From positions 1 through 41,096 of the forward strand of contig NZ_AJYK02000107.1 of the NCBI RefSeq assembly GCF_000286955.2: a DNA stretch of 41,096 nt. Direction: 5' to 3'. The notes beneath the pieces were generated by a model that was given only the letters and a program-made list of their open reading frames with translations, was not told the origin of the DNA and made no database searches. A program made the translations under genes and the position numbers. Every line of letters begins with the position of its first letter. The first letter of the stretch is position 1. The stretch is from Vibrio rumoiensis 1S-45 (GTDB taxonomy: Bacteria; Pseudomonadota; Gammaproteobacteria; Enterobacterales; Vibrionaceae). Shown here in pieces: positions 27,174-36,342 of the stretch.

Positions 27174-28115
27174 CTACTCTATTCCCATCACCTCGATTCT
27201 TTCCGCTATTAGCTTCCCACATTCTTGCTTCAACACGGTTCGTAGCCATTTTTGTGCTGATGAATGTTCACAACGTGAATGCCAAATTAACGAATAGTCA
27301 AAAGGTGTTAATTCAAATGGTAGCTTTTTAATCACAAGGTTGTGACGCTTGGCGACCAGATACGCTAAATCTGCCGGAACGGTAACGATTAACGGTAGGG
27401 TATCCATAATAGCGAGAGCAGCTTCTAGGTGATAAGCTCGCAATACTAGTTGTGGTTTAGGATGTTCACATAAAGCGTTATCAATGAGTGCTTTGACTCC
27501 ATCACTAATAGCGATCATAGCATGCGGATGTGTTAAATAATCATCTAACGATAACTCGGTATTGGCTAATGGGTGCTTAGGTGATAACAAACAAAAGACG
27601 CTGACTTTACCTAAATTTTCTTTATGTAGTGGCGTAATAGAATAAGTTGGCCGACAGATTGCCATATCGACTCTTTGAGTGGTCAGTTGTTCAACAAGAT
27701 GGTTATCTTGTAAAGGCACGAGCTCAAGTCGAATATTAGGTGCTTCTTGATAAATTCTTGGCAATGCAAAAGGGAGAATAGTTTGCATTGCATAGTCTGT
27801 GGTGGCGATAGTGAATTTTTGCCGGCAATGTTTAGGACTAAAGTCTTGGGGCGATAATAAATGACGCAAGCTTTCTAATGGCGCGGCCAGTGAACGGTTA
27901 ATCTCGAGTGCTTTTTGAGTCGGGATGAGAGTTTGTCCTTGGCGAGTAAACAGAGGGTCATCGAGTAAAAGACGTAGACGACCGAGCACTCGACTCATGG
28001 CGGATTGGCTTAAATTCAAACGAATTGCAGCCTTACTAACACTGCTTTCTTCAATTAAGACACGCAGAGCCACTAGCAGGTTTAAATCACGACGATATAC
28101 ATCTTCTAATTCCAT
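27174..28115 (-). CDS. LysR-family transcriptional regulator
   Basis: This DNA-binding regulator has 313 residues. The N-terminal winged helix-turn-helix is at about 8-67, with LVALRVLIEESSVSKAAIRL and SQSAMSRVLGRLR. The effector-binding domain covers about 95-300. The RRDLNLLVALRVLIEE opening resembles the NodD/LeuO/NahR-type branch. It lies 14 bases after epmB on the other side of a convergent gap from acuI, and the same strand as epmB. Its target is unknown; acuI, the cupin gene or itself are natural guesses. No Cys or other effector clue is visible. Confidence 0.88.
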   Translation of the reverse strand: MELEDVYRRDLNLLVALRVLIEESSVSKAAIRLNLSQSAMSRVLGRLRLLLDDPLFTRQGQTLIPTQKALEINRSLAAPLESLRHLLSPQDFSPKHCRQKFTIATTDYAMQTILPFALPRIYQEAPNIRLELVPLQDNHLVEQLTTQRVDMAICRPTYSITPLHKENLGKVSVFCLLSPKHPLANTELSLDDYLTHPHAMIAISDGVKALIDNALCEHPKPQLVLRAYHLEAALAIMDTLPLIVTVPADLAYLVAKRHNLVIKKLPFELTPFDYSLIWHSRCEHSSAQKWLRTVLKQECGKLIAERIEVMGIE

Positions 28116-28129
28116 GGTCTTATCCCTTG

Positions 28130-29215
28130 TTAATCTAAGTGTAAATCGAGAGGGGTTTTACTGGCTTCCCCTCCGACTTCACGTGCTAATTTAGGGACTA
28201 AATAACCTGCCACTTGTTTCAGTACACCTTGCATGATCGCTCTTGCTTGCTGATCGGAAACATAGAAATGTGCTGCGCCCTGAACTTTATCTAATACATG
28301 CAAATAGTAGGGTAGAACGCCAGCCTGAAATAAGGTTCGGCTTAAATTGACTTGTGTATCAACGGAATCATTGACTCCTTTTAATAACACACTTTGATTG
28401 AGTAAATGTACGCCAACGCGCTTGAGTTTAGTTAATGCAATGGTTAATTCATCATTGATTTCATTAGCATGATTAATGTGCGTGACCATCACGATATTAA
28501 GACGAGTCTGTTCTAAGATTGCGCATAATTTATCGGTGATGCGAGAGGGGATCACTACGGGTAAACGGCTGTGAATACGAATGGTTTTGATATGTTCAAT
28601 GTTACTAATACCATCAACGAGCCATTGCAGTTCGCTATCTTTCGCCATTAATGGATCGCCGCCAGATAAAATGACCTCATCTAACTCTGGATGGTCTGCT
28701 ATGTAATCTAAGCTTTGTTGCCAAGTCGCTTTATTGCCTTTGTTATCTTGATAAGGAAAGTGGCGACGGAAACAATAGCGGCAATTTATTGCACAACCAC
28801 CTTTGACGATCATCAATACTCGGCTGCGGTATTTATGCAGCAAACCGGGTAGCACGTTGTCTTGTTCATCCAATGGATCGGTGGAGTAACCTTCGTGGAT
28901 TTCGAATTCTTCACTGAGAGGCAACACCTGGCGTAATAACGGATCATATGGATTGCCTTTTTCCATTCTATCGACAAAACTTTGGGGGACTCGTTGAGCA
29001 AATAATTGGCGTGCTTGCAGTCCTTCAAGCCAAGGCGAAGGATCAATTTCAAGCTGACTGAGTAATTCAAGAGGATTAGAAATTGCATTAGACAATTCAG
29101 TTAGCCAAGTATTTTCGACTTTCACGTTACTTTGTGAAGAGGAAGACAAGGATTTAGGACTGTTTTTCTCAACAGAAATGACTTTTCGGGTTATCATAGG
29201 CGGCATTGAAATCAA
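28130..29215 (-). CDS. epmB: EF-P (R)-beta-lysylation protein EpmB
   Basis: This radical-SAM, PLP-dependent lysine 2,3-aminomutase makes (R)-beta-lysine, which EpmA attaches to elongation factor P. The iron-sulfur motif is CAINCRYC (C141, C145, C148), followed by FRRHFPY. The SAM-domain motif EVILSGGDPL follows, and a lysine in YLVPKLARE (K342) is a candidate for the PLP site. Length is 361 with the first ATG; ATGs at 29206 and 29197 (MITRKVISVE, the usual family opening) are alternatives that would also free room for the efp promoter. The gene is divergent from efp, only 24 bases apart with the first start. A residue run of serines (21-27) is unusual and variable. Confidence 0.93.
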   Translation of the reverse strand: MISMPPMITRKVISVEKNSPKSLSSSSQSNVKVENTWLTELSNAISNPLELLSQLEIDPSPWLEGLQARQLFAQRVPQSFVDRMEKGNPYDPLLRQVLPLSEEFEIHEGYSTDPLDEQDNVLPGLLHKYRSRVLMIVKGGCAINCRYCFRRHFPYQDNKGNKATWQQSLDYIADHPELDEVILSGGDPLMAKDSELQWLVDGISNIEHIKTIRIHSRLPVVIPSRITDKLCAILEQTRLNIVMVTHINHANEINDELTIALTKLKRVGVHLLNQSVLLKGVNDSVDTQVNLSRTLFQAGVLPYYLHVLDKVQGAAHFYVSDQQARAIMQGVLKQVAGYLVPKLAREVGGEASKTPLDLHLD

Positions 29216-29239
29216 CTCAAAGATCTGTAAGAGGAAATC

Positions 29240-29806
29240 ATGGCGACAGTTAGCACCAATGAATTCAAAGGCGGTTTAAAATTCATGTTAGATAATGAGC
29301 CTTGCTCAATCATCGATAATGAATACGTTAAGCCTGGTAAAGGCCAAGCGTTTAACCGCGTAAAACTTCGCAAACTTTTGTCTGGAAAAACGTTAGAGAA
29401 AACGTTCAAGTCTGGTGAAAGCTTTGAACTGGCTGACGTAGTCGATGTTGAACTAGGCTACCTATACAATGATGGTGAATTCTACCATTTCATGAACAAC
29501 GAAACCTTCGAGCAAATTGCTGCTGATGTCAAAGCAGTCGGCGACATGGCTAAATGGTTAGTTGAAAATGACGTTTGTACTCTAACGTTGTGGAATGATA
29601 CCCCTATCACTGTTACTCCGCCAAATTTTGTTGAAATTGAAGTAACAGAAACCGATCCAGGCCTGAAAGGTGATACTCAAGGTACTGGCGGAAAACCTGC
29701 GACTTTAAGCACTGGCGCTGTCGTGCGTGTACCACTATTTATTGCGATTGGCGAAGTGGTAAAAGTCGATACACGTACTGGCGAATATGTTGGTCGTGTT
29801 AAATAA
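29240..29806 (+). CDS. efp: Elongation factor P
   Basis: EF-P binds ribosomes stalled at polyproline and promotes peptide bond formation. The 188 residues form the usual three beta-barrel domains. The modification lysine is K34 in KPGKGQAF, which EpmA and EpmB modify with beta-lysine. The C-terminal signature [16 protein letters not shown] is present. AGAGGAAA precedes the ATG. It is divergent from epmB, and epmA lies about 5.5 kb away in the same window. A very strong terminator follows. Confidence 0.97.
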   Translation: MATVSTNEFKGGLKFMLDNEPCSIIDNEYVKPGKGQAFNRVKLRKLLSGKTLEKTFKSGESFELADVVDVELGYLYNDGEFYHFMNNETFEQIAADVKAVGDMAKWLVENDVCTLTLWNDTPITVTPPNFVEIEVTETDPGLKGDTQGTGGKPATLSTGAVVRVPLFIAIGEVVKVDTRTGEYVGRVK

Positions 29807-29845
29807 TCTTCTTCGTATCTGAAGAAAAAGTAAAACAAATAACGA

Positions 29846-29879
29846 ACGGGCCGCTGATTATTCAGCGGCCCGTTTTTTT
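29846..29879 (+). terminator. Strong terminator after efp
   Basis: ACGGGCCGCTGA (29846-29857) pairs exactly with TCAGCGGCCCGT (29862-29873) around TTAT, followed by seven T's in the transcript. A second weaker inverted repeat, CTACTATAA (29887-29895) with TTATAGTAG (29937-29945), lies between here and the frdD stop. Confidence 0.95.
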
Positions 29880-29936
29880 AATCTTTCTACTATAATGAGG
29901 CATCATTACTGCGCCCCATTATGCAGGTTGTTGACT

Positions 29937-30299
29937 TTATAGTAGGAAAACATACGCAATGGCTAATACCGTCATGATTGCGGCAAATGCATAACAAGTA
30001 ATTTTCCCAAGAATTCCAGTGTGGAATTTAAGGTCGTGCATGCCGTGATGAACACGGTGCATGGCATGCCACATTGGCAAGGCAATACTGGCGATAATAA
30101 ATAAGCCACCAATAAAGCTACTTGCAAACATATGAGCACGTATAAAGTTAAAAGTGCCGATATCGAACACACCGAGTGGCATTAAGATGCCAAGCACCAA
30201 AATGGTGACAGGGGTGATCATAGCAAACCAAGTACCTCCTGCGCCGAATAAAGACCACCAAATTGGTTCATCAGAACGTCTTGGGTTTGGATTAATCAT
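29937..30299 (-). CDS. frdD: Fumarate reductase membrane anchor subunit D
   Basis: This small integral membrane subunit of 120 residues has three helices (about 27-50, 62-83 and 97-119). With FrdC it anchors the FrdAB catalytic part and binds menaquinol. The opening [18 protein letters not shown] and the [16 protein letters not shown] segment (about 76-91) are typical of the family. It is last in the frdABCD operon, 9 bases after frdC. Confidence 0.93.
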   Translation of the reverse strand: MINPNPRRSDEPIWWSLFGAGGTWFAMITPVTILVLGILMPLGVFDIGTFNFIRAHMFASSFIGGLFIIASIALPMWHAMHRVHHGMHDLKFHTGILGKITCYAFAAIMTVLAIAYVFLL

Positions 30300-30308
30300 A
30301 TCTAGCTC

Positions 30309-30692
30309 CTACACCAATATCAGTACAATTAATGAGATCACCGCAACGGCGGCCCATTGTGTGGCAATAATCATCTTCGGTGCCAGCAGTTTTCCTTTCA
30401 CTCGGATAGGCATTACTTGAGGCATCATGTTAAAAAAGGTTGCGGCGTGAAATAGGCTACCGGCTAGTGCAACAATATTAATCGCGATCACTAATGGGTT
30501 TTGCATAAAGTGTTGCCATTCTACCCATGCTTGCGGGCCTTTGACTAAACTGGCTAATCCACACAACATAAATAAGGTGAACAAGATCAGTGGTAACACG
30601 GTTGCTTCACGTAGCATGTAAAAGCGGTAGAACGGATGTTTGCTCCACCAAGTTCGATTCATAGGACGAACGTAAGGTTTACGATTGCTCAT
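30309..30692 (-). CDS. frdC: Fumarate reductase membrane anchor subunit C
   Basis: This membrane anchor has 127 residues and three helices (about 33-52, 68-90 and 107-127). The N-terminal RPMNRTWWSKHPFYRFYMLREAT is the family signature, including the Glu near the quinone site. FrdC and FrdD form the quinol-binding part of the complex. It begins one base after frdB ends, so translation is likely coupled. Confidence 0.93.
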   Translation of the reverse strand: MSNRKPYVRPMNRTWWSKHPFYRFYMLREATVLPLILFTLFMLCGLASLVKGPQAWVEWQHFMQNPLVIAINIVALAGSLFHAATFFNMMPQVMPIRVKGKLLAPKMIIATQWAAVAVISLIVLILV

Positions 30693-30693
30693 T

Positions 30694-31449
30694 CTAGAAC
30701 TCCTGTGATTTGAACATAGAGATCACGAAATCCATTGAAGATTCCACTTTCCCTTGGTTAACCGCGGCGGCTGGATCGACGTGTTTAGGGCAGACTTTTG
30801 AGCAAAAGCCAACAAAAGTACAACCCCAAGCACCGTTTTCACTGTTGATCAGCTTCATACGCTCGGCCTTACCATTATCACGGTTATCTAGGTTATAACG
30901 ATGCGCCAGTGTTAAAGCCGCAGGGCCGATGAACTCTGGGTTTAAACCGAATTGAGGACAAGCTGCGTAGCAAAGACCACAGTTAATACAGTTGGCAAAT
31001 TGTTTGTATTTTTCCATCTGCGCTGGGGTTTGCTTGTTCGGGCCATCTTCTACTTTGCGATCGTTACCAATGATGTAAGGTTTAATCGCTTCAAGACGCT
31101 CAATGAACGGCGTCATATCGACGATTAAGTCTTTCTCGATAGGGAAGTTGGCTAAAGGCTCAATGGTGACACCGGTTGGGTAATCACGCATGAAGCTTTT
31201 GCACGCCAGCTTTGGCACGTTATCGACCATGATGCCGCATGAACCACAGATCGCCATACGACAAGACCAACGGTAAGACAGGTTTTTATCTAGGTGATCT
31301 TTGATGTAACCAATCGCATCTAAAACTGATGTGGTGTCATCGCAAGGGACTTCAAAGGTTTGCAAGTATGGTGAGTCATCCACTTCTGGGTTGTAGCGTG
31401 ACATGTGTACTTTTTGTATATGGGTAGATTGTGAAATACTGGCAGACAT
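30694..31449 (-). CDS. frdB: Fumarate reductase iron-sulfur subunit
   Basis: FrdB carries electrons from quinol to the flavin in FrdA through three iron-sulfur clusters. The [2Fe-2S] cysteines are C63, C68, C71 and C83 ([12 protein letters not shown]). The [4Fe-4S] and [3Fe-4S] sites are in [12 protein letters not shown] and in [17 protein letters not shown]. The 251 residues are slightly longer than E. coli FrdB (244), by a few N-terminal residues. Its ATG overlaps the frdA stop by one base (TAATG), indicating translational coupling. Confidence 0.96.
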   Translation of the reverse strand: MSASISQSTHIQKVHMSRYNPEVDDSPYLQTFEVPCDDTTSVLDAIGYIKDHLDKNLSYRWSCRMAICGSCGIMVDNVPKLACKSFMRDYPTGVTIEPLANFPIEKDLIVDMTPFIERLEAIKPYIIGNDRKVEDGPNKQTPAQMEKYKQFANCINCGLCYAACPQFGLNPEFIGPAALTLAHRYNLDNRDNGKAERMKLINSENGAWGCTFVGFCSKVCPKHVDPAAAVNQGKVESSMDFVISMFKSQEF

Positions 31450-33311
31450 TATTTGCTCTCCTGCTCTGAGTGAGTGGAAGCCGCTTGTTCTGCGGCTTCT
31501 TTGGCAGCAGCTTCTTCCGCAGCCGCGCCATATAGACGAGCTTTAGGTTGAGACTTGGTGATTTTTACTGCGCTGTAATCGATGATTGGCGCGGCATCTT
31601 CTTGATAGAAAGAAAGCGTGTGTTTCAAGAAGTTCTCATCATCACGAGTGGTGCAACCGTCGTCTAAACGCTGGTGTGCGCCACGAGATTCAGTGCGACG
31701 AATCGCTGATTGCGCCATCGCTTCTGCGACATCTAAGCCGTAGCCGATTTCAATGGCATACAGTAGATCGGTGTTAAACACTTTGCCTTTATCTTGAATG
31801 CTGATTTTCTTATAACGCGCTTTTAGCTCCGTGAGCTTATCGATGGTTGCTTGCATCAAATCTTGTTGACGGTAGATGCCACAACCTGCTTCCATGGAGT
31901 GACCCATTTCAGTGCGAATATCTGACCAGCTTTCATCACCTTCTTGATTGAGAAGTGCTTGAATACGATCTTGAGTTGCTTGAATTTGCGCCTCAATTGA
32001 CGCGTCATTCCAGCCTTTGAATGCTTTGGCGCGCTCTGCAGCATGTTCACCAGCGACACGACCAAATACCACGAACTCAGCTAAGGAATTCGAGCCTAAA
32101 CGGTTTGCGCCATGCAGGCCAACAGAGGCACATTCACCGACAGCAAATAAACCTTTAATGCGGGTTTCACATTGACCATTGGTTTCAATACCGCCCATGG
32201 TGTAGTGCACGGTTGGACGAATTGGGATTGGCTCTTTGGCTGGGTCAACATTGACGTATGCTTTGGCTAGCTCACAAATAAACGGTAGACGTTCATTAAG
32301 GTATTCTTCACCTAAGTGACGTAAATCCAGCATCACCACATCGCCCAGTGGGTGTTTAATGGTGTTGCCTTTTTGTTGTTCATGCCAGAAGGCTTGAGAG
32401 ACTTTGTCGCGAGGTCCGAGTTCCATGTATTTGTTTTTTGGTTCACCAACAGGGGTTTCAGGGCCCATGCCGTAATCTTGTAAGTAACGGTAGCCATTTT
32501 TATTGACGATGATACCGCCTTCACCACGACACCCTTCGGTCATCAAGATGCCAGTACCAGGTAGGCCGGTTGGGTGGTATTGAACAAATTCCATATCACG
32601 AAGTGGTACACCATGACGATAAGCCATTGCCATGCCATCACCGGTGACGATACCGCCATTGGTATTGGTGTGATAAACACGGCCAGCCCCGCCAGTGGCA
32701 AGCACTACAGATTTGGCTTTGATGGCGACTAACTCACCTTCAGACATGTGAATGGCGATTATACCTTGTGCTTCTTTGCTATTTCCTTTCGAATCAGCAC
32801 CTTCACCGTCGGCTTCTTCATTAACGAGTAGATCGACCACGAAATACTCATCAAAGCGTTTGATGTTAGGGTACTTCATTGATGTTTGGAAAAGGGTATG
32901 CAGCATGTGAAAGCCAGTCTTATCAGCGGCAAACCAAGTGCGTTCGATTTTCATGCCACCAAAACGACGAACGTTGACATCGCCATTTTCTTTACGACTC
33001 CAAGGGCAACCCCATTGCTCCATTTGGATCATTTCACGGGTTGAGTTTGCGACGAAATATTCAACAACATCCTGTTCACATAGCCAATCCCCACCGCCAA
33101 CGGTGTCGTTGAAGTGATTGTCTAAGCTGTCTTCTTCCTTGATAACTGCCGCTGAACCGCCTTCGGCAGCAACCGTGTGTGAACGCATTGGGTACACTTT
33201 TGAAATCAGAGCGACTTCAAGTTCCGGGTTTGCTTCTGCTGCCGCGATTGCAGTACGTAAACCAGCGCCGCCAGCGCCGATGACTGCGATATCTGTGGTG
33301 ATGACTTTCAC
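31449..33311 (-). CDS. frdA: Fumarate reductase flavoprotein subunit
   Basis: FrdA reduces fumarate to succinate on the cytoplasmic face as terminal step of anaerobic respiration. The dinucleotide fold GAGGAG is at 12-17. H45 in [11 protein letters not shown] is the residue that carries FAD covalently. [13 protein letters not shown] is the conserved FAD/substrate segment. The start codon is GTG, well placed behind GGAGAATAACT. At 620 residues it exceeds E. coli FrdA (602), the excess being an Ala/Glu-rich tail ([14 protein letters not shown]). It is first of frdABCD. No full FNR site was found upstream, only ATCAA half sites. Confidence 0.97.
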   Translation of the reverse strand: MKVITTDIAVIGAGGAGLRTAIAAAEANPELEVALISKVYPMRSHTVAAEGGSAAVIKEEDSLDNHFNDTVGGGDWLCEQDVVEYFVANSTREMIQMEQWGCPWSRKENGDVNVRRFGGMKIERTWFAADKTGFHMLHTLFQTSMKYPNIKRFDEYFVVDLLVNEEADGEGADSKGNSKEAQGIIAIHMSEGELVAIKAKSVVLATGGAGRVYHTNTNGGIVTGDGMAMAYRHGVPLRDMEFVQYHPTGLPGTGILMTEGCRGEGGIIVNKNGYRYLQDYGMGPETPVGEPKNKYMELGPRDKVSQAFWHEQQKGNTIKHPLGDVVMLDLRHLGEEYLNERLPFICELAKAYVNVDPAKEPIPIRPTVHYTMGGIETNGQCETRIKGLFAVGECASVGLHGANRLGSNSLAEFVVFGRVAGEHAAERAKAFKGWNDASIEAQIQATQDRIQALLNQEGDESWSDIRTEMGHSMEAGCGIYRQQDLMQATIDKLTELKARYKKISIQDKGKVFNTDLLYAIEIGYGLDVAEAMAQSAIRRTESRGAHQRLDDGCTTRDDENFLKHTLSFYQEDAAPIIDYSAVKITKSQPKARLYGAAAEEAAAKEAAEQAASTHSEQESK

Positions 33312-33491
33312 AGTTATTCTCCAGAGTAGGTGTGCTCATTAGAGTTTTGTTTCACGAGCACGGTTGGAAAGTGAGTAATTGTTTTGCTGGTTGTAGTGTA
33401 GGAAATTACACGCTTTAATAAATTGATCTGAAAGGGGTAAAAGTGAAGATAGATGCCTCTAAAGAGGTAGTTTATCTGGACGTGGCTACAT

Positions 33492-33508
33492 TGTGAGAAG
33501 CGATCACA
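33492..33508. promoter_or_regulatory. CRP-like palindrome with 7-base spacer
   Basis: TGTGA (33492-33496) and TCACA (33504-33508) are inverse halves as in a CRP site, but the gap is 7 bases instead of 6. It lies in the divergent region between frdA and the first exported-protein gene. In the same 288-base region there is also a small CCTC/GAGG hairpin near 33455-33468. Binding by CRP or a relative is possible but unproven. Confidence 0.35.
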
Positions 33509-33599
33509 GTGAATGGTGTAATAATCATGAGATTGACATGTCTATTATTAAATATCATAAATCGTTATAGTAAGGAGGTTATTCATCAAGGATTGAAAC

Positions 33600-34409
33600 A
33601 TGAAAATTAAAGATAGCCATAGAGTGTTAGCGGGTATGCTACTCAGTATGACTTTGTCCTCCGCTTATGCAGCCGATAGCACTCAAGTGAATGAGCAGCA
33701 GAAAAATGGTCAACTCGAAAACACCAAGCAACAAGAGATAGAAAAAGAAAAAAACAAGTTGGCAGAAGACCCAACTAAAGTCGTGACTCAATTAGGCGCA
33801 AGTTATGGCGGTGATCAGCTAAAGTTCTCAGGATCAATTGGATTAGGTCCAGTCAATAAAATTAATGCTTCTGTTGATGCTGATGGCTCAGAATGGCGAC
33901 TCGGTGGCTCTTGGTTATTTGATGTAGGCATTGTGAATGTTAATTTTGGGAAAAAGGAGTTCGATGATGACTCTAACCAGAATAACTACAGTATTGGTAC
34001 TTTTATGCCTTTGAGTTTCTTTGGATTTGAACCTTGGGGAACGCAAGTTTTTGCCATGGCAGGCTACACCTATAACGATGGTGAAGTGGCTTGTGATACT
34101 TCAGAACAGCTATGTGGTAATGATTTTGATATCAATGATATGAATGGTACCGTCGCTTTTGTTCCTAGTACTAGTTCTGCAGGTTATGCTGGTTTTTTTG
34201 CATTAAAACCTATTACAGAAAAAGTTCGTATCATTAGTGTTGCGGCAGGCTCTCTTGGTTCGAATGATTACCATGGTTATCTTTTTGCGTTAGGTGCTGG
34301 TTATAGTATAACCAAACGTCAATCTGTAGCGGCTTATGGATTCTTGCAAGATAATAATTATGGGCATGATGAACAGTTAGGTATTTCTTATAAGTATCAA
34401 TTTAATTAA
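33600..34409 (+). CDS. Exported beta-rich protein, first of a tandem pair
   Basis: I do not recognise a named family. The 269-residue protein starts with a Sec signal peptide, probably cleaved after SSAYA (about residue 24). A charged Gln/Glu/Lys-rich stretch follows (about 26-55), then alternating strand-like sequence rich in Gly, Tyr and Phe, ending in YKYQFN. This is the look of an outer-membrane beta-barrel, though the final residue is Asn, not the usual Phe. A pair of cysteines (ACDTSEQLCG) may form a disulfide. It shares EDPTK, DGSEWRLGGSWLFD and the ending ISYKYQFN-type terminus with the next gene. A weak AAGGA lies 7 bases before the ATG; a perfect TAAGGAGGT sits 20 bases further up. 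Confidence 0.75.
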   Translation: MKIKDSHRVLAGMLLSMTLSSAYAADSTQVNEQQKNGQLENTKQQEIEKEKNKLAEDPTKVVTQLGASYGGDQLKFSGSIGLGPVNKINASVDADGSEWRLGGSWLFDVGIVNVNFGKKEFDDDSNQNNYSIGTFMPLSFFGFEPWGTQVFAMAGYTYNDGEVACDTSEQLCGNDFDINDMNGTVAFVPSTSSAGYAGFFALKPITEKVRIISVAAGSLGSNDYHGYLFALGAGYSITKRQSVAAYGFLQDNNYGHDEQLGISYKYQFN

Positions 34410-34434
34410 TACAACTGCATTAATTTTGTATTAA
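34406..34434. other. Hairpin after the first exported-protein gene
   Basis: TTAATACAA (34406-34414) pairs exactly with TTGTATTAA (34426-34434) around 11 bases and includes the stop codon. There is no T-run, so it may protect the transcript end or reduce read-through into the paralogue. The following 127 bases are AT-rich with no clear promoter or ribosome site. Confidence 0.4.
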
Positions 34435-34561
34435 TAACTTTGTTGACTCAGTGATATAAGCCTATAAATATTTAAGCTTTACACTTTTTTACGTCCTATA
34501 AACTAGGCGATATTCTCTGAGGCTTGTATGCTGCCTATATTCCAGTCAATATTTAAAGCTA

Positions 34562-35314
34562 ATGTCTAAACTCAACCTTAAATTTACATTCATCTTAGGT
34601 ACGCCTTTATCATTATCTTTAGCGCTATTGCCTTATTCGGCTCAAGCTGAAGTCGTTGCTGAAAAAGACAAACTACCGGAAGACCCAACCAAAATCGTGA
34701 CACAAGCTGGGATTAATTATTCTGGAACGGTGCATCTCATGGGATCGGTGAGTTTGGGCAAATCAAATAAATTAAACGCAGGGATAAATAAAGATGGCAG
34801 TGAATGGCGTTTAGGGGGCTCGTGGCTATTTGATATTGGTATCGTGAATTTTAAGTTTGGTAAGCATCAACTGGATCATGATGCTGAGCAGACCAATTAT
34901 AGTGTGGGTTCATTTATCCCTCTTAGTTATTTTGATATTGAACCGTTTGGCTGGCAAATGTTTGTCATGGGGGGCGTGAGTTACAACGATGGTGATGCAG
35001 CGTGTGAAGTCAATAAAGACGATTGTGCTGAGGTTGGATCGGACTTTGATGATGAATATGCTTTGATCCCCACAACCTCATTTGGTGGCTATGTGGGAGT
35101 GAAAGCGATGAAGCCTCTTAATAAAGATTGGACTCTCATCGCAGCAACCGCTTATTCGCGTGGTTCGGATGACTACTCTGGGTATGTGTATGGTGGTGGT
35201 GCTGGTTACCATATTACGAAAAATCAATCTCTAGGGATCCACGCTAAAATTCAACACAATAGTTATGGCGATGATCAGAAAATAGGCATCGGTTATAAAT
35301 ATCAGTTTAATTGA
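34562..35314 (+). CDS. Exported beta-rich protein, second of a tandem pair
   Basis: This 250-residue paralogue of the gene before it is not recognised as a named family. A signal peptide ends about SAQAE (about 29). The charged linker is shorter than in the first copy. Identical blocks include EDPTK, NYS-GSF/M-PLS, and DGSEWRLGGSWLFD, and the ends IGYKYQFN and ISYKYQFN match. The cysteine pair is again present (ACEVNKDDCAE). No strong ribosome site was found before the ATG. The two arose by duplication and diverged strongly, suggesting different ligands or expression. An outer-membrane barrel is the best structural guess. The gene is 51 bases upstream of epmA. Confidence 0.75.
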   Translation: MSKLNLKFTFILGTPLSLSLALLPYSAQAEVVAEKDKLPEDPTKIVTQAGINYSGTVHLMGSVSLGKSNKLNAGINKDGSEWRLGGSWLFDIGIVNFKFGKHQLDHDAEQTNYSVGSFIPLSYFDIEPFGWQMFVMGGVSYNDGDAACEVNKDDCAEVGSDFDDEYALIPTTSFGGYVGVKAMKPLNKDWTLIAATAYSRGSDDYSGYVYGGGAGYHITKNQSLGIHAKIQHNSYGDDQKIGIGYKYQFN

Positions 35315-35365
35315 TACCATTGCCGTTTTATTATCATACCTCGTTCATTTCTGTGAGAACTTTTG

Positions 35366-36334
35366 ATGCAAACTTGGCAGCCTTCTGCTTCTATTCTTCA
35401 ATTACGACAACGTGCACAACTCATTGCTTCTATTCGTCAATTTTTTGCAGAAAGAGAGGTGCTTGAAGTTGATACGCCTGCGATGAGCCATGCCACAGTG
35501 ACGGATATTCATCTTCATACCTTTAAAACAGAATTTATTGGCCCTGATTTTGCGCATGGAAAACAAGTGTATTTGATGACCAGCCCCGAATTTCACATGA
35601 AGCGTTTATTGGCGGCGGGCAGTGGTTCTATTTATCAAATAAATAAAGCGTTTCGTAATGAAGAAAACGGCCGATATCACAACCCAGAATTCACTATGCT
35701 TGAATGGTATCGAGTTGGTTTTGACCATCATGATCTGATGGCTGAAATGGATGCGTTGCTGCAACAGGTATTAGATTGCCAGCCGTGCGAAAAAATGACC
35801 TATCAAGATGCTTTTTTGCAGGTATTAAAGGTATGCCCTCTAGAGGGGAGTATGCAGCAGCTAAAACAAGTTGCGGCCACATTGGGATTGGCTGATATTG
35901 CCGAGCCTGAACAAGACCGAGATACGTTATTACAATTGTTATTTAGCATTGGCATCGAAGCGAATATTGGGCAACAAGTTCCAGTGATGGTTTATGATTT
36001 TCCTGCCTCACAAGCAGCACTCGCCAAAATCAATCAAACTGACCCACGAGTTGCAGACCGGTTTGAAGTGTATTTTAAAGGGCTCGAACTTGCCAATGGC
36101 TTTCATGAGTTGGATAACTCGAAAGAGCAGTTATCCCGTTTTGAAAGAGATAATCAGCAACGAGTTGAGATGGGATTATCCCCTCAACCGATTGACTATC
36201 ATTTGATTGCGGCATTAGAAGCGGGTTTACCGCAATGTGCCGGTGTGGCCTTAGGAATTGATCGCTTGATTATGCTGGCGATCGGCTGTGATCATATTGA
36301 TCAAGTGACGGCTTTTCCGTTTCCTAGAGCTTAA
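35366..36334 (+). CDS. epmA: EF-P--(R)-beta-lysine ligase EpmA
   Basis: EpmA (PoxA, GenX, YjeA) is a truncated class II lysyl-tRNA synthetase without the anticodon domain. It activates beta-lysine made by EpmB and joins it to K34 of EF-P. Class II motifs are visible: motif 2 as [18 protein letters not shown] (about 99-116) and motif 3 as [12 protein letters not shown] (about 294-305). The length, 322, fits E. coli (325). The start is the ATG immediately after a TTG in the same frame. It lies about 5.5 kb from efp-epmB. Confidence 0.95.
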   Translation: MQTWQPSASILQLRQRAQLIASIRQFFAEREVLEVDTPAMSHATVTDIHLHTFKTEFIGPDFAHGKQVYLMTSPEFHMKRLLAAGSGSIYQINKAFRNEENGRYHNPEFTMLEWYRVGFDHHDLMAEMDALLQQVLDCQPCEKMTYQDAFLQVLKVCPLEGSMQQLKQVAATLGLADIAEPEQDRDTLLQLLFSIGIEANIGQQVPVMVYDFPASQAALAKINQTDPRVADRFEVYFKGLELANGFHELDNSKEQLSRFERDNQQRVEMGLSPQPIDYHLIAALEAGLPQCAGVALGIDRLIMLAIGCDHIDQVTAFPFPRA

Positions 36335-36342
36335 TCTTTTAT

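Noticed and set aside
33312..33599. FNR site for frdABCD
   Set aside because: Only half sites (TTGAT, ATCAA) are present; no TTGAT-N4-ATCAA palindrome was found.
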